NCBI GenBank assembly: GCA_026419785.1
Contig: JAODTK010001065.1
Location: 124,001 to 188,000 of the forward strand
Reading direction: 5' to 3'
Source of the DNA: Sclerodactyla briareus
Lineage: Eukaryota > Echinodermata > Holothuroidea > Dendrochirotida > Sclerodactylidae
DNA: 64,000 bases
Numbering within the stretch: position 1 is the first letter of the stretch; each line of letters opens with the position of its first letter. The position numbers and the translations under genes were made by a program. The notes beneath the pieces are model-generated. The model did no database searches. It worked only from the letters and a program-made list of their open reading frames with translations, and was not told where the DNA came from. This document shows, piece by piece, positions 11,201-21,899 of this stretch.

Positions 11201-13830
11201 ATTTTGGAGCCACTTTGAAGCGAGGGTTTGAAGCACAGGGGCTCGTAGCGTCGACCGCCTATACCCATAAATGTAGCCTCGGCCTAGGCTGTATAGCATT
11301 CGGTAAGTAGGTCAACACTACCAGCCGCCGTGGTTTTGAAGAGGGTGAGTGTCGGAACGTCTGTGATATTTTTGGACAATGTATGCATACTCATCTAATT
11401 GTGTGTCAGACAGAGTAAACTGCAGGACATGAGAGAAAACACTAAGGGGGCCCGTTGACATGAATCATGATTTTGCAGACTGGTGTGCATGTAACAGTAT
11501 ATTTTAACCTTGTGGAATGGGACCAAATCACTGTAAAATCACGTTAAAATCCGCAATCTTAAAACATTTGAAAATCCATCAAATAATGAATAAAGGCATG
11601 TAGATGGTTATACAACACATTCACAAAAACGATTGAATTCATGTTATTTGCAAGTGTCTTCAGAAAAGTGAATAAAGTGTGGTCCCTGTGACAAATCATA
11701 GCCAAGTTCGTGATTAGGCCTACTGCTGGCTACTTGTGGGAATTAATGGAATTAATTAAAGCCATGGGAAATAACATTTTTGTTTTCGTATTCACACAAA
11801 ATACAATTTTGCCTGGAAAGAAATTCATAGGGGCCAGAAAATGGTGCGTTGGAAGGATTGCTCTCGGCGACAGTCATATTTATAGCTAGGGAATGGACGA
11901 GGACGGGATGGCATGGGGTACCATTCCCATTTACCACTGGTACAGTGTAACTGTTTAGGAGTAGTTTTTTTGCAATGCATCATGGGAGGTAGGGAGACAA
12001 ACTTGGGCAAGAGGAGGACTGTACCCCTTTAGCACAAAAGATACTTCCTATTGTTAGAAAAGGGCAATGTTCGGAGTATGCATGATACTGTACCAAGATT
12101 CGCTGATCATTTTTGAGAAAAAACCACCCCCCCCCCTCATAGATTCAATAATCCCTCTTTGATTTTTTTTTTTTCAACCTAACGTAAATAATGATATATA
12201 TCAAAAAATTCACGTACAAATGACTTCAAAAAAAGGAATAGGCCTTTTTTAAATATTTTGAGAAGTGATGTACATGTACCCCTACTGGTCATATAAGTCA
12301 ACTGTCAAGAAAGCTTCTTATAACATTTGCAAGGCAGTAAAGTTGAAATCAGTTTCACCGGTATAATTGCATAATGCTTATCCATGTGTGCCTGGATGTT
12401 TAGAATGGTATTAGGGGTGAGGTCAGGGTTCGGAGTGGGATCAAAAGGTTACGGGATGGATACCTGCAATTGGAATTGACCCTAACCTTACCCTAGGCCC
12501 CAATTCCCGACAACAACTTGTAACACTAATATGTACATCCAGGTACCACATGGGTAGCAAATCATGCTCGTTTTGTTTCGCCTGACAACTCGTTTTAGGG
12601 AGATTCTCTGGACGGTTGAGGCGATTTTGAAGAAATTTTGTATGAAGTAACTGGTTGGTTAACACGATCTGACTAGTTTTTGGGCGCTAAACTCACTATT
12701 AAGGAGAGTAATTAGCCTATTTTATATATCGTTGTTTTAAGCTCGTTAGACAATATTAAGGATGGAACCGTAAGAAGTGCTATGGTTGACGTGGTTTGGC
12801 AAATAGTGAAGGATATAAGGCGATTGAGCTGTGTAGATTACAGCGTAAAAAATATGCTAATGGAGTTGTCTAATTTGCATCATTTTATGCAAAATGGCAG
12901 ATTTTCCCGAAACTTGGTGAAGATGCTCTAAATACCAGTCCAGTGAAACTTTTTTTTTTAACATAGAGATTCAGGGTCAATGGAGTAAGTAATGTGTTAA
13001 TTGCATAATTTATTGAAGCCACCCCTAAACTATTATTTGGGTTGGACATCCAAAGGTTTCGACCTAATGCTTTCTAGAAGTGTTGGCCAACAAATGTTTC
13101 AGCCAAGTACTTTTCAAGCTACCTATATCCATGGATGTTGCGGCCAAACCACCCTGGATGTTTTGACTGCCTGTCTTAAATATAACCAACATACCCCTAT
13201 TTATTCTCCATAATAACGGTGCTATTGCAATACTGTGGGACCTGTTCTAAACCATAGAGCGTTCGGAGATACATATAACTTCTCGATACAGCGCCATCGA
13301 ATAAGAAGGGCCAAAGCAGTGAATTTGGGCCGAAAGGGAACTGAAGTGTACGGGCTTTTTTTAAAAAGACTTATTTATTAAACATTTTTTTTTTTTAAAT
13401 TGGGTGGTATGAGGTGCGAAATAACAATCAAGTGACCAATCGAGGATAGGTCAAAAAAATAAAGGAAACAACAGCATTCACATTAAAGTTCCCGTAAGTC
13501 TTAATGCTCCTTGTTATCATTCTGACGGTGAAAATATGATGAGCTTTGTTTGGGTTTGAGCTACGCACCATTGTGCTCTTGTTTCAGGTATACTGCCGCG
13601 CAACCTATTCATAGTCCAGCAGGCATGCAGACCTGGAAACTGCACCTATTGTCAGCGGAGGGAATCCCTCAACAGTTACACCAGAATAAGGCAATACCTC
13701 TTTAGCGTTACCTTTATGTGTGGGTGCAGACGGGCAACTTGCAAATTGTTTACCCATCGTTTTTCCCTGTTCCAATCCCTGTGGCTTAGCGTCCAACTAG
13801 AAGCAACAGTACTCATTTTTAAGGCTTTGG
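8210..13830. other. Long stretch without a recognisable gene
   Basis: All frames are short, and none shows domain motifs or convincing splice-bounded coding. Words of the AAGGTCAAAGGTCAT type occur around 10715-10735. These are common in dispersed invertebrate repeats and are the only sign of repeat content. C runs lie near 8978-9000, 9460-9490 and 12127-12138. T or A homopolymers near 12950 and 13387 are unremarkable. Confidence 0.4.
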
Positions 13831-13837
13831 TATGACC

Positions 13838-13912
13838 ACGACCTAAAATTCGAAACCACGGTCCCTACCGGTGAAGGCGACTGCTCTACCAACTATGCCA
13901 ACCACTCGATTA
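13838..13912 (-). repeat. tRNA-like sequence, probable SINE head or tRNA pseudogene
   Basis: Read on the minus strand, GGCATAGTTGGTAGAGCAG resembles a pol III box A (TRGYNNARNNG). GTGGTTTCGAATTTT, about 35 bases later, resembles box B (GGTTCGANNCC). The interval and order match a tRNA D arm and T arm. Acceptor-stem pairing is not evident and box B is degenerate, so a working tRNA gene is unlikely. A tRNA-derived SINE head is the better reading. Confidence 0.45.
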
Positions 13913-14369
13913 AAATAAATGAAGAGAATACGAGCAGGATTGGGTCAGGAATTTTTCATTATGGTTTGAAATTGTTATCTATATGAACATTTACGGTTGT
14001 AAGCAATTTGGCCACGAACGAATTGTCCTAATATCGGTTATTCATGGTTTCTGCTTGTTAGGGTATCATTATTCTCATTTACCTTAGTAAACGTTGCTGA
14101 AAACATGAACACTTTGATATTACCGGAAAATATTTGGAGAAGTGAACTTAGATTCTGACACAAAACCTTCCTTCCTGTGAACAGTTTGTTTTCATTTTTA
14201 TTTTTCATGGAAGTTCATTTTGAGCAAAACAAAATTAGGGTTTTGTTTGAGTTGGAGGAAAACTTGATTTGAAAAGAAATTTTGTGTCCGTTTATGTATA
14301 AGGATAACTGTATCGTCTTTTTTTTTTCTTTTTGCATACCAAAACTAGTCGAACGGTTGAATAGCCTGA

Positions 14370-15265
14370 ATTAGCCAGATCATCTGTCAGTCCCCACACC
14401 GAAGAATGTTATATGATGGTAAGCATCATGTCAAAGGATGAGACCGTCTGGCGTCTCGCAAGGTTCCGATCTTAATATCTTATTTTTTTTTTTTTTATTA
14501 TGATCTTATCTATATCGGTTTCTTCAATTGTTCGACTGTTGCAGATGATGTCAACTCACATTGGACTCCACGGCTGACTATAACGACTACTCCAGACTTG
14601 CCTGATGTCATAAGGGTAAATGGTCCAACAGGGCATGCACTTCCAGGATGGGTCTCAAGTTGTTGTTACTAATCACCCTCACAATCAAACTGTAAGATTG
14701 CCTGAAACCATTTGGGACAAAAATTGGGAGTGGTAAATGTCTTCCTTGTCTCTGTATTAATTTGCAAGTCCCAGCTTTCCATTGACCTTGTAACATGCCC
14801 CCCCCCTGAATTATGCCAGATCATTTCTTAAATAACCCTAAACAAAGATCTGTCAGTGATGGTAAGCTCAGTGTTCAACCCCGGTAGTTGGGAATTCTTG
14901 GCGTCCGCAAGCCCCCCTGGTACCGTATGGACCTATTTACTCTGTTATACATTAATCGCATATTCGGTTTCTTCAACTGTTCCAATGTTTGCCGAGGAGT
15001 CATACCAAAGACCTCCAAACAGATGGTGATGACTACTCCCCGACTGACTTGCCTGATTTCATTAGTTAAATGGTCCAAAGGCCACACACTTCCAGGATGT
15101 GTCTTGTGTTTACAATCACCCTGTAAAACCAACTGTCGGGATTTGTCTAAAACCATTGTGGGGGCCCAAAGAGTTGGGTGGTATAACCTTTTCCTCATCT
15201 CTGTATTATTTGATATTTCAGGCTTTCCAGTACCTGACCTGTAAAATTATATCGCTTAAAACCAC
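14370..15265. repeat. Diverged tandem duplication, unit about 440 bp
   Basis: Unit A (about 14370-14805) and unit B (about 14806-15265) share the same ordered words: CTGAATTA(T)GCCAGATCAT, GGTTTCTTCAA(C/T)TGTTC, GACTACTCC, GACTTGCCTGAT, AAATGGTCCAA, CACTTCCAGGATG(G/T)GTCT, AATCACCCT, CTCTGTATTA and CTTTCCA. Identity looks roughly two thirds by eye. Unit A carries a T run near 14480 that B lacks. Short open frames occur on the minus strand of both units but are not convincingly related as proteins, so I treat this as a non-coding repeat. Confidence 0.6.
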
Positions 15266-15269
15266 TAAA

Positions 15270-16725
15270 CCCTGAATGTTCTTCGTAGAACCAGGAGATT
15301 TGTCGGACCCCCCCCCCCCCCCCCGCTTTTCAAAGTTTAGTGATGTCTACCAATCGGAGTATATGCTTCCCGCAAGTTGGTCCTCAAAACACAACTAAGA
15401 GGGCCAACCCCGGAGTTGCATTCTCATCGGCATTTTTTTTATGTTGAAAATTCACTCTCCAGAAGTTCAGAGCCCCAGCCATTATTACTGCAGTGAATGC
15501 CTGGAATAGCTGTCTAAACATGCCGTTGGTGCAATATAAGGTGAGCAGTGCGAAAGCAGACGGTCTAAATCTGGTGTGAGCTTCTGGGCCAAGTCGTCAT
15601 GATAGTTAGGTTTACAATTGAGTCTTCAAGGTGTCAGACTCTTTCAGATCGGCTGGAGAGAAGTTTAATTTCTGGATAGTGAATGGGTGGTACTAATTTC
15701 TTAGCAGTCATTCTCCAAATTTTGGCAAAAATTTTATATGCTTAGGCGACATTTCTCCCGGGGTTTTCGGGCCAACGATTGGAGTGGGGGAGGGGAGGGG
15801 AGTGGTAGTGTTGGTTGTGACGGGTGAACCTCTAACTTTATGAGAGCGACACAAAGCAGGTCCTGTACCAGATTTAGATTATTCATTATTCCCCCACAAA
15901 CTTTACTGAATTTTGGGGGCAAGTTTCACTAGATCGTCTTGCTTTGCCATTATTCCATTCCCAATTCTTGAGCTTCCCGCTCATTTTGACCTCCGATTGT
16001 GCGGGCAATTTTTTATTTTCTCTCCAACAGAATAACACTGAATAAAGCAGCACCACCACCTTGACACCTGAGTACATCCGCCAGGTGTTCCCCTTCGAAA
16101 AATAGACATACTGTTTTGTAGCTTTGGGCCAAGGTGGGGGTTTAGCCTCTCGGCTGGTCTGTTTGCAATTTGTATACATTTACATGAAATGCTGCAGTTT
16201 TGAGTATTTTCTCTCGAAAATATTCCCTGTCTATTATGATGTGAGATTTCACCCTGTGATGAAGGTCTAAAAGTCCGTTCAATCAAGCAACTTCAAGCAT
16301 GTAATCAGCTCGAAACCATCAATGGTCCAGGGCTCCAGGACTCTGAGTATGGAAATTTAGAGCCAAAGCCATGCTGGGTTGGTTGTTAGCTGCAAACACG
16401 GAGATGGAGGATTGCCTGGTAATAATTGTTGCTGGGCTCAGAAAGAGGTGTGAAAGGGCAGGTTACGAGTGCCAGTTTTGGGCCAATGCCAGTATTTTGA
16501 CCGGGGAAAACACTCAATTGTGGAGTTCAACAACTTAGGAGGGCTAGGCTATTGTAATACTCGTTTTATACTTGGTACTGGTACTTGGTAGTTGAGATAC
16601 AACACTGGCCAACGCTCATAGAGGAGCAAGACGACCAGGATGGGGCTGGCAGCCCAACATAAACAAAATTAGTCGTCCTCCAAGCCAAGTTGTAGAGGGG
16701 TGCCCAAGCTGTTTGAAACTGTTAT
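15270..16725. other. No recognisable gene
   Basis: A long C run lies at about 15307-15324. Minus-strand frames around 15886-16286 (97 and 101 residues) have no motif I recognise. They lie downstream of the LINE C-terminal remnant at 16729-16962 on the same strand, so this stretch may include its decayed 3' region, but I cannot show this. Confidence 0.35.
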
Positions 16726-16728
16726 ATC

Positions 16729-16962
16729 CTAAATGGATACAATGCGGAATGGCAGTGCGTTCCAGTCTCGTACAGTTCTTGGGACGAAACGAGTATTTGT
16801 GAGCAACTGTGTTGCCGCAATGGTGGGTATGAATTCGGTGCGTGGGTGTGCCGTGATTGACGCAGGACAGGTTGTAAGAGTTGACTTATGGGCAGGGACA
16901 TTTGACCTATAAGCTTGTTTGTTTAAAAATTAACAAAGTCGTTCTTTGTTTTCTGCGGAGTT
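16729..16962 (-). pseudogene. C-terminal remnant of a LINE reverse transcriptase
   Basis: The minus strand is open for 77 codons with no start codon and ends in a stop at 16731-16729. About 20 residues before the stop it reads RFVPRTVRDWNALPFRIVSI. In many LINE polyproteins the last part of the reverse transcriptase region ends in a closely similar block (F-P-R-T-x-x-x-W-N-x-L-P), so I read this as the 3' end of such a frame. The catalytic reverse transcriptase motifs are absent upstream, so the copy is heavily 5'-truncated, as is usual for LINE insertions. The clade cannot be assigned from this short block. It is isolated from the other LINEs in the window. Confidence 0.6.
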
Positions 16963-17374
16963 CAAGGGGATCCCAAACCTAGCCGGGCCGGGCTAGTATG
17001 ACTGCTGATTGAAGAGGTAACTTCAAATGTTAGCTGTAACATTAGGCCAGGCTAGGCTAATTGGCATATGATTGTATAATGTATAGCTATTGGTCACCTG
17101 GATGTATGAGATAATTGTAGGATATTAGGGGTGGGGTTAGGGTTTAGTAGATTACAAGTCCAGAATTCCAAATCTTTGCGGTAGTACCAACCAAATTAAC
17201 ATGCACCCTCATTGATGGACCACCGACCTCATGGGCACCCCACCAAAGGTTATTACCCCTCGGTGGATAGTTCTTAACCACCACTAACGTACCATAGCAA
17301 CCGTGCTATGGCAATCATAACAGTATTATAGGTGAAATAGTAAACTGACTGCAATATCTAATCTGGCCCTTCAG

Positions 17375-17552
17375 GGACGACGAGAAAAATACCCGGGCAA
17401 AGAGACTGAAGAGATGTTCAAGCTAGCACTGGCAGATTTCGTCACTGACCTATACATACGCTTCTCACTGTCAGTATCAACTGATAATCATGACTCCCTT
17501 GATTGGCAGACCATTAGGCACAGGCATGACTTGGTGACGCCACATTCCGGAG
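17375..17552 (+). CDS. Candidate internal host exon, function unknown
   Basis: The segment is preceded by TCTAATCTGGCCCTTCAG, a plausible branch point, pyrimidine tract and acceptor AG. It is followed directly by GTATGT, a strong donor match. The frame between them is fully open, from GRREKYPGKETEEMFKLAL through a hydrophobic segment (ADFVTDLYIRFSLSV) to HSGG. The exon would be 178 bp, entering in phase 0 and leaving in phase 1. An in-frame stop lies upstream in the presumed intron at 17333. I do not recognise the protein. No second exon could be found, so this may be a chance open frame with good-looking splice sites. Confidence 0.3.
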
Positions 17553-17929
17553 GTATGTTCTTCTTATTTCACACAACCCCGCGCTCCCACTGTTCCTCAG
17601 CTGGCGCGCACTCGAGCATGACGTCCAGCGTCCCCAAGAGGTACGAGCCAAGTACTTGTTAAGCGCTGGGAGGGATTAGCAGCACGAGCGCCCCGCGGAT
17701 TGGCTACACCAGTGGGGCAGCGTGCGTGGACGAACGCCTGTTATATTAATCTCAGGTCAGTGGGCGTGACGTGCATAGCGCTTATGAGAGATATGTGTTC
17801 GCGGAAGCCGCTGCCTAAGTTTCGATGATCACTGTGCAACCGATAGGAGGAGGGTCCGTCCTCTACGTACGCGATAAGGTAATATAGAGTCGGCCGTGCG
17901 CATGCTGGCATACATAATCCATACATACA

Positions 17930-18115
17930 AGACCAAGATTGACAAGGGGTAGCGGTTGACCTTTGCGAGCAAGCTTTCCGGGTTCGAAATCCGCAGTCAC
18001 CTAAATCGTTTTTTCGAAGGTGACTTTGCTTCATGGTCCCGCTGTAATGCAGTGGGACTTTCTGGGTACTCTATGTACACATGTAACTGTTGGCATGTAG
18101 ATTGGCCATAAGAGT
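17930..18115 (+). repeat. Probable tRNA-derived SINE
   Basis: GGGTAGCGGTTGACC near 17947 resembles box A, and GGGTTCGAAATCC at about 17979 is close to box B (GGTTCGANNCC). After the tRNA-like head comes a body with an imperfect hairpin (TCCCGCTGTAATGCAGTGGGA), then GGCATGTAGATTGGCCATAA. The A/B box spacing and a following non-tRNA body are the usual SINE plan. I could not find a LINE-like tail or target duplications, so the ends are approximate. Confidence 0.45.
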
Positions 18116-18974
18116 AAACATGTTCCCTGGGTTTGGTCCGAAGTCATCTGGAATTTTGGTGGATTTAAAAATAAGGCAAGGAATCAATATACATTGTTGC
18201 ATTTATGTTTTTGTATCCTATTATGAAAGGGGGTTGAGTCGAACCCAAGGGAAGTTCGCCCTTATAAATGGCCTCACCCTCCTATTTGGCAATAATAAAA
18301 TTTCTGGGCCCCAGACCATGTTGCGTGCAATATCGCTAAATAACAGCTGCCAAACCTTCCTTTCTGAACCTGCCGAAAACTAACTCTTTCTTGTGTTAAA
18401 AATTATTGATCACTTGGGTCATGGGGATCTGACCCCCAAACCCCCCCCCCCCCGTGCGTACGCCCCCCCCCCCTCCCCCTCCCCTGCGCGTGTACCCACT
18501 GATGTACTTGGCTGATTAGGTGGATATTATTTCGTTCAAACATATCCTAACATCACGATTATGTGAGCAAAGTGCATTGATGCAGTGTTTTCATGTTGTA
18601 TCTACATGGGTGAATATTTTTTTGTAATGTATCATGATAGGTTGTAGTGAGTTCAATACACTATAATTACAACAATTATGTTGAGGCTAAATAGGGTGTA
18701 ATCCTTCTAATTTACGTATCATTGCATTCAGCGCAGAAAAGTTTCTTGTATTCAATCATTATTTGATTAAGGAATTGCCCCTAAAACATTAAATCCTGCC
18801 ATGTGGGGCACTTCTTTTTGCCATGATTGTGTAGCTGTAATTCTTGTTCTACTTCAAATTTCACAATTTCATTCTAATATTTTACAGCTTGTTGTTTGAT
18901 TTTCACCTTGAAATCTTTCATTCTGGGATTTCAATAATAATAAATATTCTGCCTTGAATCTTGTTATATTCGGG
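18116..18974. other. No recognisable gene; C-rich tract
   Basis: Two long C runs separated by GTGCGTACG lie at about 18438-18485. The rest is AT-rich and without coding motifs, up to the left edge of the tandem duplication. Confidence 0.45.
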
Positions 18975-19029
18975 AAATGACATGAGGTCTGAGATAATTC
19001 AATTATATGACCTGAAACTGTCCTCAAAT

Positions 19030-19412
19030 TTGTTCTAATAATTTGTAGTTTGGAGCTAGTCCGTTTTGCTTGTGAGTTGCCTCTTACTAAAAACACGTTG
19101 TCGGTGACCACAGACTAGAGATTGAAAGCTGATAGTAGGGAGAGGCACCACACTGAGTAGCACATTTGCTAGTCCAGATATAGTCCGTGTAAATCGAATT
19201 CATTTTGTAGCTAGTCTGGGTGCTCTAGTCGGTGACTGGTAAAGTGATCATCTCTTAGTCAGTAGCAATGCTTACGTTAGTCTGTTATGATATAAATGAC
19301 TATTGGGTAAACTAGTGGTTCTGGAATAACGACTAGAAGCTATCAGTCAGTGGCTGTATTGGCACTGTCCCTGAACGAGTTACTCTAGTCAGTAGGACTA
19401 ATTAGGTTTCAG
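19030..19412. repeat. Dense cluster of TAGTC/GACTA pentamers
   Basis: About a dozen TAGTC or GACTA words, often as CTAGTC(A/G)GT or GCTAGTCC, occur in 380 bp at irregular spacing and in both orientations. It ends at a 15-A run (19414-19428). The motif is too regular for ordinary sequence but has no fixed period. It is copied exactly in the second unit at 25581-25963. Confidence 0.55.
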
Positions 19413-19429
19413 TAAAAAAAAAAAAAAAC

Positions 19430-20085
19430 CCTCCCCCCGCTCTGGACATTCATTGACAGCGATTTATCGAACTGCTCCCCCCAATCTTTGTTAATGACCC
19501 ATCCGGCACGGGGACGCGGCGGCTACAAATCATTATCATAATATGGACACAGTGCCCCGAAATATGATTGGCTTTCGGGGGGTGTGAGGCGCTAATTTAG
19601 GACCTGTCACGAAACTAATACAATTCTTTCCATGCAGGAAAGAATAGCGTTATATACATTTGGTAAGTTTGCATTTTAGAGATCTGATGTTTGGGCCTTT
19701 GGTTCTGAGATAACAGAAGGCCATTTGTAAAATGACTCTTTGCGTTTTCAACTGACATCGTTAAACCCGGGGGAGTCGTTGTCAATTTTCAATTTACGAG
19801 AAGAAATTCACTCTTCACCGTAACTATAACCACAGTGAACTTCTTTGATTATTTACATGCTACCAAATCTGGAATTAACTGCCAAATGATGTACACTTTG
19901 CAAATTACATTCGTAATTCAAAAATGAGCTAACAGTTATCTATTCCTGAAATACTCAAAATACTTCAGACTCGTTCCAGTACAGTCACTTTCTAGCATCC
20001 CTTTTTTGTTTCATTTTCTATATATGCTTATGCTATGGGTCCCCAGCCTCGATAAACATATTGTTTTTCTAGTATCCCGCTAGTA
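19430..20085. other. No recognisable gene
   Basis: No coding frame or tRNA-like sequence is visible. The stretch leads into the 3' end of the minus-strand LINE. It is identical in the second unit. Confidence 0.4.
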
Positions 20086-20089
20086 TACT

Positions 20090-21560
20090 TAGTACTTTAT
20101 TATGTTAATCATAATAATACAAACTTTATAATGCGCCATCTATCTAGCGAACTAATCCCGGGCGCAGATACAAAGACACATAACGTCGGAACGGTTTTCA
20201 AGTGAGATCTGAAAGTGATTTCAGAGGTGTAGTTCCTCAAATGAAGTGGCGGATCATTCCACCGCGCCGGTAGGAGCGGCAGTTGCAAACGAACGATTTC
20301 CATAAGTGGATGAGGACCTAGGGACAACAGAAGAGATTCTCACAAGACCTAAGTCGTACGTGGCGCAGGGACATATGGGGTAATCAGAGTAGTGATGTAT
20401 TCAGGAGGCGCTGCCATTCATAGCCTTCCAGGGGCATTTGTAATCGTTGCGCTCACGTATTGGGAGCCATGTAGATCTTGAAAGACTGGCGTTATGGTGC
20501 TCAGATTCCCTTTGTCTAATGTCCAACACCCTAGCAGCAGCGTTCTGAACAAGATGGCGCTTATTACGATGTTTCATCATGAATACAAAAATGAGGAGTT
20601 GCTTCTATCGAGGCGTGAGAGAACCCAAAGCATCATGAAAAAAAAAAAAAAAAAAAAAAAAGAACAGAGCGGCCTGAATCTGACAAGCGATTTACTGATT
20701 GAAGGAAGATTCCTGATAGAATAAGAGTCTGGGGTGCCTAATTTCCCTTATTTGAGGTTCCAATCGTCATAGCAGCATTGAACAAAACCCCAAGAGTTTC
20801 AGGCAGTTGGGACAAGACTGAACTGGGCGTCGCCAATTTGAATACAGTTTTGCTTAATTTTGGTTGTTGATGCGTTTTAGGGGCCATAGGCATTAACTCC
20901 GTTTTGGCATCATTGAAAGCTCAAGTTTATTCCAATGTTCATCCCTGCTGATCTCAGTTATCACAGGACTCAACTCGCTGTCGAGCTAGGGCATTAGGGA
21001 AGTTTAGAGCTCAATGGTAGAGCAGCTGTGTATCGCGTCAGCAAACAGGTGGATTTCATCAGTGCCGTACTTGTGAGCAATTACAGCACACAACGGGACT
21101 CGTATATCACTCGAAGCAATAGTACCACACCGGGGGGAACCTGAGGACAACCAAATTTATGCAGTTGGTCAAACATGGCTCGACTACTCCAGTATTGAAC
21201 TCTCCATCATGCTCCCCCGCAAAAGTTAAATGGATCCAGTCCATTCTGCCTCCTGACCCAGAGATTCCGACGTAAAGTAGTATGCCATGATCCAGAATGT
21301 CAAATGCGGCTGACAACTCTATAGCAAAAAATCACCCCACGTTTATTATCCAACGTTATCCACGATTATGTACAGATTAGCGATTTAGTGAACCATACCA
21401 GCCATAGATTCCTGGATCCCTGGCCAGGCAGCTGAGTGAGGTCGAATCGTTCGGTTTATTTCCATTCCCGCCATCGAACACTCTAATTCATTAACCAAGG
21501 CGTTCCGGCTACCGACAAGTCTCTAATCCACAGGGTCTTCTCAATTTATTGCTTCGCGAG
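20090..21560 (-). mobile_element. CR1-like LINE, 5'-truncated and decayed (unit 1 copy)
   Basis: On the minus strand the order of motifs follows a CR1-group reverse transcriptase. SAAFDILDHGILL (about 21314-21275) matches motif A of the LSAAFDTIDHDILL type and is followed by a GISGS block. A degenerate VPP-G-VLL block (motif B) lies near 21140, then HKYGTDEIHLF in the place of YADDTQLY. ARWNDPPLHLRNYTSEITF with SHLK-T (about 20270-20190) is the usual C-terminal LWN-LPLHLR block. Several frameshifts and stops separate these, and the catalytic YADD is replaced by YGTD, so the copy is dead. The 3' end runs into an AT-rich TTATTATGATTAACATAATAA tail near 20090. A 24-A run at 20638-20661 interrupts the frame. 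Confidence 0.85.
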
Positions 21561-21899
21561 TACGGTACTCTTTTTGGGACCTGACATAAAATTGATACAA
21601 AATCCTCCGAATGGGATAGAAAGGATAGAGGATACTATACATAGATACATGAACCTTTGGCATAGGCTACATACGCCTATTCGTGAAATATGGCGTGTGT
21701 TTTGAGTATCACTTGCCAGTTCACTCAATTAGAAAACTATAGAACCAATGGTTCGTAACTCCCAACCGGACAACATTTTCACTATGTATGAACTGGTATG
21801 AGTTGTTATTGGAAGTTGTGCATTGGCTTTCAATTATACTGACCCTCGATGACAAACGGAGCGAGCATCATGCACAACTTCATTTGTGACAGGAGAATA

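Noticed and set aside
21000-21040. tRNA box-A-like word GCTCAATGGTAGAGCAG
   Set aside because: It lies inside the minus-strand CR1-like LINE frame (after the YADD-position block) and has no box B downstream.
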